From: Haliscomenobacter sp038240665
GTDB lineage: Bacteria > Bacteroidota > Bacteroidia > Chitinophagales > Saprospiraceae
Reading direction: 5' to 3'
Assembly: GCA_038240665.1 (NCBI GenBank)
Contig: JBBRGN010000100.1
Span: 1 to 15,291 of the forward strand
Length of the DNA: 15,291 bases
The position numbers were made by a program, and so were the translations under genes. The notes beneath the pieces were generated by a model. That model was given only the letters and a program-made list of their open reading frames with translations, was not told where the DNA came from and searched no databases. The first letter of the stretch is position 1. Each line of letters starts with the position of its first letter. This document shows, piece by piece, positions 1 to 7,720 of this stretch.

Positions 1-591
1 ACTACAATTTATTTAATCGATTTTATGTTCATTTATTATTATTGAGGCGAACAAGTCTTACCCGCAACTAACGACTAAGTAAAAACCCGCATTGCGTCTT
101 TTTACTTAGTCGTTAGTTGCGGGTAAGTTCGCTTAGTCCGCAGGTCATTTTCTTTCGTCTAAGTGGTTTATCTACGCAGTACTGTAGTTCTTTCACTAGC
201 TAATATAGCAAATGATTACATAACTTACAAGTAATCATCTATTAAATTTTTAAGTCATCAATGGGGCTTTTGATTTTTGATTCAAATTTCCTCTCTCCTC
301 TAAAATGGGAGCGCATTATTTCATTCCTAAGAATCCGATCTGAGAAATATCGGCCAGTAAATTAAAATATTTGAGGTGTTCGCTCTAATCGTTCTATGTC
401 TTGATTGAATGAGAACTCCATTATTTATTAAAGGTTATGAGTTATGAACTATAGGTGAAATGAAATTGCTGCTAATGCGCTACAGCTTGCCGAAGTTCCG
501 AAAAGTAATGGAGCGAAGCAAGATCTTTTTTCGAAATTCCACCCTCTTTGTTACACTAAACCCACAGTAGCCATGTCGTAAATGGTGACAT
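1..591. other. Non-coding region with long hairpin
   Basis: No open frame on either strand here has a recognisable protein. The stretch is AT-rich. It contains the long hairpin at 47–132 (separate entry) and a smaller hairpin with 8-bp arms, ATGATTAC at 212–219 and GTAATCAT at 231–238, around an 11-nt loop. The gene to the right is on the minus strand and ends at 592, so this region lies downstream of it. I see no GC-rich stem followed by a T-run next to its stop codon. Whatever gene lies left of the window may be ended by the hairpin. Confidence 0.6.
47..132. repeat. Long near-perfect inverted repeat (28-bp core arms)
   Basis: Bases 58–85 and 99–126 are exact reverse complements over 28 nt, separated by a 13-nt loop (86–98). 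Outside the core, GCGAAC at 47–52 pairs with GTTCGC at 127–132, and a 5-nt insert (AAGTC, 53–57) bulges on the left side only. The whole folds as a stem of 34 pairs. This is longer and more perfect than a usual intrinsic terminator. It could be a strong bidirectional terminator, a REP/MITE-like mobile repeat, or an RNA structural element. I cannot tell these apart from one copy. Confidence 0.85.
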
Positions 592-1704
592 TTATTCCTT
601 CCCACCCAACAACTTCCGTACCCCCAACGCAATTTTTTCAAACTGCATGTTGGCGTTGTTGCTCAATATGATGATGGTTTTATCGGCATCAATGAAGCGG
701 ATGATTTTGGTTTTATAGCCTGGATTGTCGCCATTGTGTTGAACGATCGCGCCAAGGACGGCGTCGCGCCCAGTTTCCCACCCAAAACCGTAATTCACTG
801 GCGTTTTTCCATCGTTGAGTACACCGGAAGTAAAAGCATTTTTTAAGGTTGTTTTTTTAACCAATTTTTCGCTGTACAAAGCGCGATCCCATTTTAGCAA
901 GTCTTGAGCCGTAGAACTGATTCGGCCAGGACCTTTGCGATTGCCCAACCAAATGGTATAATTGGACGAAGGAAAGGAATCAGCGCGGACGTAGCGTTTT
1001 TTGTCCTCAACGTATACGTGTCCGAGCGCAAAATTGCTCAGCGCTGCTTTCTCGGCAAGCGTACGGATGTCGGTGTTTCTCATTTGCAGTGGCTGAAAAA
1101 TGTTTTGCCGACAAAAAGTGATAAAATCTTGTCCGGTGACCTTTTCAGCGATACTCGCCAATAATACATAGCCCGTATTGCTGTATTCATATTTTTCACC
1201 GGGCGCAAAAGAGCGCGGCGGTGCATACCGGTTGAGGTATACAAGGATGTCTGCATTGCCAGCCACGTTGGATTTGTCCCAATGCTGATCCATCACGGCT
1301 TGGTAATCGGGTAGTCCGCTGGTATGGGTAAGCAAATGGCGGATGCTAATGCCTGAGTAGGGGGTGACCACGTATTTTTCCACTAAATCATCGTATTGCA
1401 ACAAACCTTGCTCCTGGAGCATCATGATAGCCATGGCCGTAAATTGCTTAGATACCGATGCCAGCTCAAAAATATCGGTCTTCAAAAGTGGGGTAGAGGT
1501 AGCAAATTCTCGGTAGCCAAAGGCTTGTTCAAATTTTATTTTTCCGTGATCAGCCACCAGAATCACCCCGCTAAAGGGCTGTTCGGGGGATGTCTCCTTG
1601 CTGATTACCTCTTGAACGGCTTTGGCAAAATCGACTTGAGAAAAACCTGTTGCCCCAAACCCCAATAAGGTAATGGCCAATAAAAAATGCTTTAAGTAAA
1701 TCAT
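592..1704 (-). CDS. Exported serine hydrolase, class C beta-lactamase-like family
   Basis: 370 residues. The first ~22 residues form a signal peptide (hydrophobic LLAITLLGFGATG, cleavage near FSQ), so the enzyme is probably periplasmic. The penicillin-binding/class C beta-lactamase fold is shown by the S-x-x-K motif at S83-V-S-K86 (nucleophile and general base), Y174-S-N176 (the YxN motif) and H323-N-G325, which replaces the KTG triad as in many esterases and D-aminopeptidases of this family. Length fits a single catalytic domain. It lies 78 nt downstream of the nucleotidyltransferase on the same strand, and may be co-transcribed or have its own promoter. The substrate cannot be read from sequence: peptidase, esterase or beta-lactamase are all possible, and true antibiotic resistance is not implied. 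The family call is firm. Confidence 0.9.
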   Translation of the reverse strand: MIYLKHFLLAITLLGFGATGFSQVDFAKAVQEVISKETSPEQPFSGVILVADHGKIKFEQAFGYREFATSTPLLKTDIFELASVSKQFTAMAIMMLQEQGLLQYDDLVEKYVVTPYSGISIRHLLTHTSGLPDYQAVMDQHWDKSNVAGNADILVYLNRYAPPRSFAPGEKYEYSNTGYVLLASIAEKVTGQDFITFCRQNIFQPLQMRNTDIRTLAEKAALSNFALGHVYVEDKKRYVRADSFPSSNYTIWLGNRKGPGRISSTAQDLLKWDRALYSEKLVKKTTLKNAFTSGVLNDGKTPVNYGFGWETGRDAVLGAIVQHNGDNPGYKTKIIRFIDADKTIIILSNNANMQFEKIALGVRKLLGGKE

Positions 1705-1782
1705 TCTGCGGTGTTTGAATTTTTTTCAACGTATGAAAATATTGGATAAAGTCCCTCTAGCGCTCCAATTTCTATTGCAAGG

Positions 1783-2520
1783 TCAACCTAAAATGATTTG
1801 ATCCAATACCGCTGCGGCTTTTTCCAACTGCGGAATTTTACCTACGTCCAACCAAATATCATTCTGATGAGGGTAAGCTTTAATGGATTCGGTATTTGCT
1901 GCTTTAAGATAGGATTCTATGATCGAAAAAACAGAATTTGCCTCGGAAAGAGCAGTAAAAAAAGCCGGGCTAATGACTTGCACGCCGCTAAATGCCCAAT
2001 CTTGTAGTCCGGCGGTGTCGAGCGCGCGTACGAGGCGTTGTTCTCCGGTTTTTTCATTGCGCCAACCCCTTAACTGCCCCTGCGCATCAAAAAGCAAATA
2101 ACGGGAAGAGCTGCGTTGGCGAACGGCTAAAGTAGCCAGGTTATTGGAGTTCAAATGGGTTTGGTAAAAAGCGCCAAGATCCAAGTTGGTGATCACATCG
2201 GCATTGAGTAAAATAAATGGCGCATCTTGAAGAAACCAAGCTGCTTTTTTCAAGCCTCCGCCTGTATCCAAAAGCAGATCTCGTTCATCGGAGATGGCGA
2301 TTTCGATACCGAAGTTTTGGGTTTTTGCCAAAAAATCCAAAATCTGCGCACCAAAATGGTGGATGTTGATGATGATTTGGGTACAGCCGTAGTGCTTTAG
2401 CCTCCGGATGGCAATCTCCAACAAAGGAATGCCATTGATGGGGACCAAAGCCTTGGGAATCTCGTTGGTAATGGGCCGCAAACGAGTTCCCAGACCCGCC
2501 GCGAAGATCATTGCTTTCAT
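1783..2520 (-). CDS. Sugar-1-phosphate nucleotidyltransferase, MurU-like
   Basis: 245 residues, NTP-transferase fold. The N-terminal nucleotide-binding signature is AAGLGTRLRP at 7–16, with P22-K23-A-L following. A substrate loop DTGGG lies at 85–89, the metal-binding aspartate is in LNAD (D108), and a second conserved aspartate is in WLDVG (D225). It transfers a nucleotidyl group to a sugar 1-phosphate. Length and the DTGGG and NAD motifs resemble MurU (UDP-MurNAc salvage) and related GDP-mannose or dTDP-glucose pyrophosphorylase-like enzymes. The kinase usually paired with MurU (AmgK) is not in the window, so the sugar is uncertain. The start is the ATG at 2520, and the gene diverges from lpxK across 104 bp. 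Family sure, exact substrate not. Confidence 0.88.
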   Translation of the reverse strand: MKAMIFAAGLGTRLRPITNEIPKALVPINGIPLLEIAIRRLKHYGCTQIIINIHHFGAQILDFLAKTQNFGIEIAISDERDLLLDTGGGLKKAAWFLQDAPFILLNADVITNLDLGAFYQTHLNSNNLATLAVRQRSSSRYLLFDAQGQLRGWRNEKTGEQRLVRALDTAGLQDWAFSGVQVISPAFFTALSEANSVFSIIESYLKAANTESIKAYPHQNDIWLDVGKIPQLEKAAAVLDQIILG

Positions 2521-2589
2521 GTTGGAAAAACGGTTTTTTACGAGGGCAAGATAGTGTAAAACGGTAATGCTGGAACAAAGAAATTCACT

Positions 2590-2597
2590 TAGCTTTG
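2590..2597 (+). promoter_or_regulatory. Predicted -7 box for the lpxK operon
   Basis: TAGCTTTG matches the Bacteroidota -7 consensus TAnnTTTG exactly. No good TTTG lies 19–20 nt upstream (the best is AATG at 2566–2569). A transcript starting a few bases downstream would have a leader of about 20 nt to the ATG at 2625. The box overlaps the in-frame TTG at 2595, which argues against translation starting there. Confidence 0.5.
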
Positions 2598-2624
2598 AAC
2601 TTCTTATTGAACAGATCTAAGCAC

Positions 2625-3692
2625 ATGAAACCAAATTGGATTTATCGGGTCGTTTTGTCTCCTTTTGCCTTGTTGTACGGGATGGGTGTTACTTTTCGCA
2701 ACCTTCTGTACCAGACCAAATTGATGAAATCGGCACGATTCAGCTTACCCGTGATCTCGGTAGGCAACCTCTCTGTAGGCGGCGCGGGAAAAACGCCCCA
2801 CATCGAATACTTGATCAATTTACTCAGCCATTACCTCAATGTGGCTACGCTGAGTCGGGGTTACAAACGCGAAACCACGGGTTTTTTGCTTGCCGAACCC
2901 GATATGAACGCCAAAACGATCGGCGATGAACCGCTACAATACAAACGAAAATTTCCGCAAATTGAAGTGGCGGTTGCTGAAAATCGGGCTTTGGGTATTC
3001 CTCAGTTGGTCGCTGCCGCCATTGATACCCAAGTCATTTTACTCGACGATGCTTTTCAGCACCGGGCAGTTACGCCCGGCTTGAATATCATGCTGACGGA
3101 ATACAGCACGCCATTTACCAGCGATTGGTTGCTTCCTGCCGGTCGATTGCGCGAATGGCGTTCGGCTTATCAGCGGGCAGATGTTATTGTTGTCTCCAAA
3201 TGTCCGGCGCAGATTTCCGACGCTAATCGCGATCGACTTTTAAAAGCGATCAAACCTTTGCCTTACCAGCAAGTTTTTTTTACCTACTATGCCTATGAGC
3301 AGATGTACTACCTCTTCAATCGGGGGTATCAGGGCGTTTTGGACAAAAATACCGATGTGTTGTTGCTGAGCGCCATTGCCCGCACCGATTACCTGATGGA
3401 TTATATCGAAACCCAAGCCGCTTCGGTCATTGGGATGGAGTTTGAGGACCACCATTACTTTTCGGAAGATGATTTGGCGCGGTTGAATGTGGCTTTTTTG
3501 CAAATTAAGTCCACCCAAAAGCTGATTTTGACCACCGAAAAAGACGCCATGCGTTTGGAATTGCACCGTGCTTACCTGCAAGAAAAACAATTGCCTATCT
3601 TTGTCTTACCGGTTGTGGTGCAATTTCATTTCGATGATACCGAACGCTTCAACCATTTGGTTAAAAACTATCTACTCAACTTTAAGGTCTGA
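2625..3692 (+). CDS. lpxK: Tetraacyldisaccharide 4'-kinase (lipid A 4'-kinase)
   Basis: 355 residues from the ATG at 2625. LpxK phosphorylates the 4' position of the lipid A disaccharide precursor, using ATP at the inner membrane's cytoplasmic face. An N-terminal membrane-associated helix (about 5–25) is followed by the family's P-loop, S45-VGNLSVGGAGKTP58, with K56-T57. Other family blocks are SRGYKR (77–82), DDAFQHR (141–147) and TTEKD (303–307). The frame stays open upstream to a TTG at 2595, but that codon lies inside a good -7 promoter box, so ATG 2625 is preferred. This gene heads a four-gene operon, and the acyltransferase begins 2 nt after its stop. Length is normal for the Bacteroidota enzyme. 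Its presence shows a lipid A-containing outer membrane. Confidence 0.95.
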   Translation: MKPNWIYRVVLSPFALLYGMGVTFRNLLYQTKLMKSARFSLPVISVGNLSVGGAGKTPHIEYLINLLSHYLNVATLSRGYKRETTGFLLAEPDMNAKTIGDEPLQYKRKFPQIEVAVAENRALGIPQLVAAAIDTQVILLDDAFQHRAVTPGLNIMLTEYSTPFTSDWLLPAGRLREWRSAYQRADVIVVSKCPAQISDANRDRLLKAIKPLPYQQVFFTYYAYEQMYYLFNRGYQGVLDKNTDVLLLSAIARTDYLMDYIETQAASVIGMEFEDHHYFSEDDLARLNVAFLQIKSTQKLILTTEKDAMRLELHRAYLQEKQLPIFVLPVVVQFHFDDTERFNHLVKNYLLNFKV

Positions 3693-3694
3693 TT

Positions 3695-5002
3695 GTGAAT
3701 TTAATTCAGTCTTTGTTATACCGCTTCCTCAAATTCCTGGTCATCATCCAGTTCAATATCTACTACTCCCGGACGTTGACCTTGGGTAAAAAAAACTTGC
3801 GCTTGTTGGGGCCTACCATTGTGGTCTCCAATCACCCAAGCACCTTGATGGACATTTTAAATGCGGGGCGTAAGGTCAAAGCTCCTTTATACTTTCTTGC
3901 CAATGCGAGTATGTTTAAAGGTCGTTTTGCTGGGCCTTTTTTTCATTTTTTGTACTGCATTCCAGTCGAGCGACCATACGATACTGGTGGTAAACCCATC
4001 AACAATGAAGATGCTTTTTTAAAATCATTTGAGCATTTAGGAAAAGGCTTACACCTCTACATTGCACCCGAAGGAGGGAGTTATACCGGCCGAAAACTGT
4101 TGCCATTAAAAACCGGCGCGGTGCGCATCGCTTTGGGTGCCGAAGCGCACAATAATTTTCAGCTTGGCGTAAGGATATTGCCCATCGGGTTGACTTACAG
4201 CAATTTAAAAAATCCTTTTCGCAGCGAAGTATTGATCAACGCAGGGGAACCCATTGACATCCGGGAATTCGCCGATCATTATGCGGCTGACGATCGGCAA
4301 ACCGTGCGCGAGGTTACCGATCTCTTATACGAACGCATAAGTCAACTTATGGTGATCACCCAGGACGAACGCCAGGATCAGTTGCTGTACCAAATAGAAG
4401 AGATCTTGCGCAATCACTATGACATTTCTCAGGAAGGTGCCTATCACCGTAGTCGGAAGCTGGCAGAGAAATTGAAGCAAATGCAAACCAATACCCTGGA
4501 TGACTATGAAGCTTTTTTGGCCAAAGTAGCCGCCTATTTTCAGCAATTGGAAACAACCGGCGTAACCGAGCAAAGCATTGCCGATATTGCGTTAAAAAAA
4601 GTTGGCTTGGGTTTTCGAATGGGAGTATTGATTTTTTCTGCCCCTATTTCCACTTATGGCATGATCAATAATGCTTTGGCTTTTGGGGTGCCCTACTTTT
4701 TGTCGAAGCAGATGAAAATGATCATCGAATACAAGGCAATGCTGGAAGCTTTTTTGGGTTTGATTTTCGTTCCATTTTTTTACGCGCTACAAACCTGGCT
4801 GTTAAGCTTTTGGGTGTCCCCGTTTTGGTGTATGGTCTATCTGATCAGTTTGCCATTGACCGCTATAAATCCTTGGATGTGGCAATCGGTGTCAAAAGAA
4901 GTAGCCAGTCATCTTTATTTAAGGGTTCAGCCTGAACTTAAGCAAACATTACTTTTGCAACGCAGTAGCATTTTTGATGAGGTGATAAAAATTATGGGAT
5001 GA
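3695..5002 (+). CDS. 1-acyl-glycerol-3-phosphate acyltransferase-like (PlsC family) membrane protein
   Basis: 435 residues with a GTG start 2 nt after lpxK. The PlsC/LPLAT domain fills residues ~30–200. It has the catalytic N46-H-P-S-T-L-M-D53 (HX4–5D motif), an acyl-acceptor block FLANASMFKG at 67–76, and the phosphate-binding APEGGSYTGR at 124–133, equivalent to the FPEGTRS block. Unlike minimal PlsC (~240 aa), it has a ~230-residue extension: a charged helical stretch (~220–290) and then several hydrophobic segments (~305–400) that look like membrane spans. It transfers an acyl chain to a lysophospholipid or related glycerol-phosphate lipid. The position next to lpxK suggests envelope lipid or lipid A-linked work, but the acceptor is unknown. 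Its last four bases overlap the next start (ATGA). Confidence 0.88.
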   Translation: MNLIQSLLYRFLKFLVIIQFNIYYSRTLTLGKKNLRLLGPTIVVSNHPSTLMDILNAGRKVKAPLYFLANASMFKGRFAGPFFHFLYCIPVERPYDTGGKPINNEDAFLKSFEHLGKGLHLYIAPEGGSYTGRKLLPLKTGAVRIALGAEAHNNFQLGVRILPIGLTYSNLKNPFRSEVLINAGEPIDIREFADHYAADDRQTVREVTDLLYERISQLMVITQDERQDQLLYQIEEILRNHYDISQEGAYHRSRKLAEKLKQMQTNTLDDYEAFLAKVAAYFQQLETTGVTEQSIADIALKKVGLGFRMGVLIFSAPISTYGMINNALAFGVPYFLSKQMKMIIEYKAMLEAFLGLIFVPFFYALQTWLLSFWVSPFWCMVYLISLPLTAINPWMWQSVSKEVASHLYLRVQPELKQTLLLQRSSIFDEVIKIMG

Positions 5003-6111
5003 GTTGGCTTGGACTGTTTGTGGGGCTTATGGCAATGGGTACCTTGGTTCAAATCGCTTTTTGGTTGTTGTTGTTTTCCAAAGTTCATCGACATCGAGAT
5101 CCACCCCTTGATCAACAAAAAACGGCCCAATCGGTCTCAATCATCATCTGCGCACGCAATGAAGCAGAAAATTTATTTAAAAATTTACCCCGTTTCCTCA
5201 ACCAAAACTACCCTTTGTACGAAATAATTGTCGTTGACGATGATTCGAGTGATAAAACAGCAGATGTAGTCTTGGATTTTCAAAAGAAAAATTCGATCTT
5301 GTCAATCGTTCGCATTTTGGATAAAAAGCAAGCAGGCAAGAAAGCTGCTTTGATTGCTGGAATTCAAGCCGCAAGGCACGAAATTATCCTGCTCAGCGAT
5401 GCAGATTGCTACCCAGCAAGTCCCAATTGGATCTGGCACATGCAAGCTGCTATCCAAGAGCCCATTCAGCTAGGGCTAGGTTTTAGTCCTTATTTTTTTC
5501 AAAACGGTTTTCTTAACCGTTTCATTCGATTTGAGGCCATCTACACTGCCGTTCAATACTTCTCCTTCGCTTTAGCGGGTATTCCTTACATGGGAGTAGG
5601 TAGGAATCTTATTTATGCAAAATCTCTTTTTTTGCTTAAAAATGATTTCTCCAACCATCTAGATCTTGCATCTGGCGATGACGATTTATTCGTCAGCGCA
5701 GTGGCGGAAAAGTACAATACAGCAGTGTTGATGCACCCGGATTCTTTTGTTTTTTCGACGCCAAAAAGAACTTGGCGAGGCTACTACAACCAAAAGTCTA
5801 GGCACCTGAGCACGAGTACCAGGTACAAACCCCTCCACCAGTGGTTATTGGGTTTGCTATCCCTGAGTCATTACCTGCATTACATGGCGGGTATTGCGGT
5901 ACTTTGTTGTGGCGGTTCCTGGATGTTCGTGACGAGTTTATATTTGGCAAGAACTTTGGTAGTAGCCGTTCAAAGTTGGTTTATTCTGAGGAAATTCAAT
6001 GATACTTCACTTTTCTGTTGGATACCCCTTTTAGACCTCTTATTATTGCTTTACTACCATGTGTTTGCGCCAATTTTCATAATTGGTAATCCTAGAACAT
6101 GGAAGCTGTAA
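4999..6111 (+). CDS. Membrane-anchored glycosyltransferase, family 2
   Basis: 370 residues. An N-terminal membrane helix (about 4–26) precedes a GT-A domain beginning SVSIIICARNEA (45–56). Nucleotide-sugar binding is shown by V79-DDDSSD85, the metal-binding D134-A-D136 in LLSDAD, and a catalytic-base candidate in SGDDD (225–229). A QKSRH block at 265–269 occupies the place of the QxxRW motif. Hydrophobic segments at ~282–305, ~308–330 and ~338–362 suggest C-terminal membrane spans, as in processive or lipid-modifying GT2 enzymes. The ATG shares the ATGA overlap with the acyltransferase stop, and the 3' end overlaps the sigma factor by 13 nt, so translation is probably coupled throughout. It probably adds a sugar to an envelope glycan or lipid; donor and acceptor are unknown. 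Confidence 0.9.
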   Translation: MSWLGLFVGLMAMGTLVQIAFWLLLFSKVHRHRDPPLDQQKTAQSVSIIICARNEAENLFKNLPRFLNQNYPLYEIIVVDDDSSDKTADVVLDFQKKNSILSIVRILDKKQAGKKAALIAGIQAARHEIILLSDADCYPASPNWIWHMQAAIQEPIQLGLGFSPYFFQNGFLNRFIRFEAIYTAVQYFSFALAGIPYMGVGRNLIYAKSLFLLKNDFSNHLDLASGDDDLFVSAVAEKYNTAVLMHPDSFVFSTPKRTWRGYYNQKSRHLSTSTRYKPLHQWLLGLLSLSHYLHYMAGIAVLCCGGSWMFVTSLYLARTLVVAVQSWFILRKFNDTSLFCWIPLLDLLLLLYYHVFAPIFIIGNPRTWKL

Positions 6112-6740
6112 CAAAAAAGTCAGGAGTTTCAAAAAGAAAAGGTGCAGACGACTTCAGCCTTATCCAATTGGCAATTGGAGGTAGCGAGCAAGCCTTTACG
6201 CTGTTGATGGAGCGGTATCGGGACTCCATCCACCACACCGTACAAAAAATGGTGCACAACAAAGACGATGCCGATGATCTCACGCAAGAGGCATTTGGAA
6301 AAGCGTTTAACAGCCTAGGCAGTTATCGGCCTACTTATGCCTTTAGCACATGGTTGTTCCGCATTGCCATCAACAACTGCATCGATCACATCCGCAAGAA
6401 AAAATTGCGCACCTTCTCATTGGATGCCCCGCTAGAGCATAACAATGAGCAAAATTTTACCGACACGCTACGCGCCAACTACCTCAACCCTGAGGAAATC
6501 GCTATCCGCGAACAACGTTTGGCGATGATGCGCCGTTTGGTGGGTCAACTTAGCGGTCGCTATCAGTTGATGGTGGAAATGCGCTACTTCGAAGGGCTTT
6601 CCTATGATGAGATCTCCAAAGAGTTGGAAGTACCCATCGGTACGGTAAAAGCACAATTGCACCGCGCCCGCGAAATCCTATTGGAAATGGTGAATCGGCC
6701 GGAAGCTGCGGCTTATTTTGAACACCGTAAAAGAGGATAA
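6099..6740 (+). CDS. RNA polymerase sigma factor, ECF/sigma-70 family
   Basis: 213 residues. Region 2 covers about 30–102. It includes a core-binding block DDADDLTQEAFGKAF (56–70) and a -10 recognition/melting stretch, TWLFRIAINNCIDHIRKKK (84–102). A linker (~103–150) leads to region 4 with a helix-turn-helix, EGLSYDEISKELEVP then GTVKAQLHRARE, at about 165–192, which reads the -35/-33 element. There is no region 1 or 3, so it is ECF-type. The ATG lies inside the end of the glycosyltransferase gene (13-nt overlap), and the next methionine is already inside region 2, so this start is firm. No anti-sigma factor gene adjoins it: downstream is non-coding DNA and a broken Uma2 gene. It is unusual to find it as the last gene of a lipid A/envelope operon, and its regulon is unknown. 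Confidence 0.93.
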   Translation: MEAVTKKSGVSKRKGADDFSLIQLAIGGSEQAFTLLMERYRDSIHHTVQKMVHNKDDADDLTQEAFGKAFNSLGSYRPTYAFSTWLFRIAINNCIDHIRKKKLRTFSLDAPLEHNNEQNFTDTLRANYLNPEEIAIREQRLAMMRRLVGQLSGRYQLMVEMRYFEGLSYDEISKELEVPIGTVKAQLHRAREILLEMVNRPEAAAYFEHRKRG

Positions 6741-6919
6741 CTTGCGAATGGGTAAAATGTTTACTTTTATGATTCTAGTCTAGCGGTTTTTTTTGTCTTT
6801 GCGTTCTAATCTTTCGGGTCTTCGATAGGCTAACTGATCTCATCAGATAAGCCGTCGATTTATGAGCAATCGACCCAGATACACAAAATTGAGTTTTTTT
6901 ACAATATGGGAGGGAAGTC

Positions 6920-6992
6920 TTGAAAACGCCTGGCACGGTATTGGCGGAGCTGTATAAGGTATTGGCCAATTATTAAAACCAGGTGTTTTCAA
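6920..6992. repeat. Inverted repeat, 13 of 14 bp matching
   Basis: TTGAAAACGCCTGG at 6920–6933 pairs with CCAGGTGTTTTCAA at 6979–6992, with one G/A difference in the middle (a G·T-type wobble in RNA). The 45-nt interior holds a direct repeat GGTATTGGC at 6937–6945 and 6958–6966. It lies just before the 3' end of the Uma2 remnant and could be a terminator, the edge of a small mobile element, or a degenerate intergenic repeat. Confidence 0.6.
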
Positions 6993-6998
6993 TCCGCC

Positions 6999-7014
6999 TA
7001 AGGGATGAATCAAT
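6999..7014 (+). repeat. 16-bp direct repeat, left copy, flanking the Uma2 remnant
   Basis: TAAGGGATGAATCAAT matches TAAGGGATGAGTCAAT at 7736–7751 in 15 of 16 positions. This copy lies 7 nt beyond the pseudogene's stop codon, and the other lies 34 nt beyond its start. Confidence 0.6.
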
Positions 7015-7021
7015 TATGGAA

Positions 7022-7701
7022 TCATTTCTTAGTTAAAAACTGCTGGATCGCTTTGGCGTTTTCTTCAGCATCAAATATCGCTTTTACTGGGATGGAAAAG
7101 TCAAGCAGCAATACGCTTTCGATGTTGTTTTGGGTCGTAACTTTTTTGTACAATCCATATTGACCAACCTGGATATCTGAAAGCAGGTATTGTTCCACGA
7201 ATTGTTTTTTAGGATCAACGATCCAGTATTCTGGTATGCCATGTGCAGCATAATCTGCAAACTTGGTTATTTTATCTCGTTTGATGTTGTCTTTTCCAGG
7301 GTAAAGCACTTCAGTAACCAAATTGGGAATCGGGTAAACGTTCATTTCTGGATGAAAACGATTTGCAGTCTCCGTTCGCCAATAAGCAATGTCTGGCTAG
7401 TAATCATTGCGGGTCATCCCAATTAAGGCTTTTTGAACCCGTACTTTCCCAAGCTTGTGTAAGTCGGCAAAAAACTCGTTACGCGGTACAAATGCCCAGT
7501 TGCCTCATTGTGATCATCTACGGCGGGGGAATGCATGACCACTTTTCCATTGATAAACGCCGCTTTCACCTCATCGGTTACCCATTTTCTGAAATCGGCA
7601 CGCTGATTTTTTTCGTCATACAGTTTAAGGTGAAGCTGTTCCAATAGAATGGGCAAGTTTGGGATGTCTAATAGTTCTTTTTCAAGCATGGCATTGGACA
7701 T
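7022..7701 (-). pseudogene. Uma2-family (PD-(D/E)XK nuclease fold) gene, broken
   Basis: Read from 7701 leftward, the first frame gives MSNAMLEKELLD… through FINGKVVMHSPAVDDHNEAT to GFKKP and a stop at 7423–7425. One extra base in the A5 run (plus-strand T7430–7434) would restore the reading as GFKKALIGMTRNDY. That frame meets an in-frame TAG at 7399–7397, exactly before PDIAYWRTETANRFHPEM. It then runs on through IPNLVTEVLYPG, YAAHGIPEYWIVDP and the natural stop at 7022–7024. Repaired, the product would be about 226 residues, normal for Uma2 (DUF820). The PD motif, the following E in TEVL and the EYWIVDP block all survive downstream. So there are two independent lesions, a one-base deletion and a nonsense change (GAG to TAG is the likely single step, since relatives often have E there). 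The two halves should not be called as separate genes. Function of intact Uma2 proteins is poorly known. Confidence 0.88.
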
Positions 7702-7720
7702 AGATCGGCACCGGTTTTTC

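Larger units (their letters stand above)
6741..7021. other. Convergent intergenic region with weak hairpins
   Basis: This lies between the sigma factor stop and the end of the Uma2 remnant. It holds a small AT-rich hairpin directly after the sigma gene, GTAAA 6752–6756 with TTTAC 6760–6764 followed by TTTTAT, which is a weak terminator candidate. It also holds a run of eight T at about 6787–6794, a 6-bp hairpin (GTCGAT…ATCGAC near 6855–6875), and the larger inverted repeat at 6920–6992. A 64-codon frame on the minus strand shows no recognisable protein and is not called. Confidence 0.4.

Noticed and set aside
58..126. Integron attC site or CRISPR-like repeat
   Set aside because: The stem is perfect, lacks the GTTRRRY/RYYYAAC core pair of attC, and is a single copy without spacers.
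904..1668. Plus-strand frames opposite the serine hydrolase (904–1164 and 1396–1668)
   Set aside because: Antisense shadows of a well-supported gene with no protein-like motifs.
592..1704. Antibiotic-resistance beta-lactamase
   Set aside because: The S-x-x-K/YxN/HxG family is broad and includes esterases and peptidases; nothing here indicates resistance.
2595..2624. Ten-codon upstream extension of lpxK from TTG
   Set aside because: The TTG is part of a TAnnTTTG promoter box, and the ATG at 2625 gives the normal family N-terminus.
6775..6969. 64-codon minus-strand frame beyond the Uma2 remnant
   Set aside because: No recognisable motif, and it runs across the inverted repeat and T-runs; probably chance.
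7420..7440. Programmed -1 frameshift at the A-run (C AAA AAG) joining the two Uma2 halves
   Set aside because: The shifted frame meets a TAG ten codons later, so slippage alone would not give a full protein; decay is simpler.
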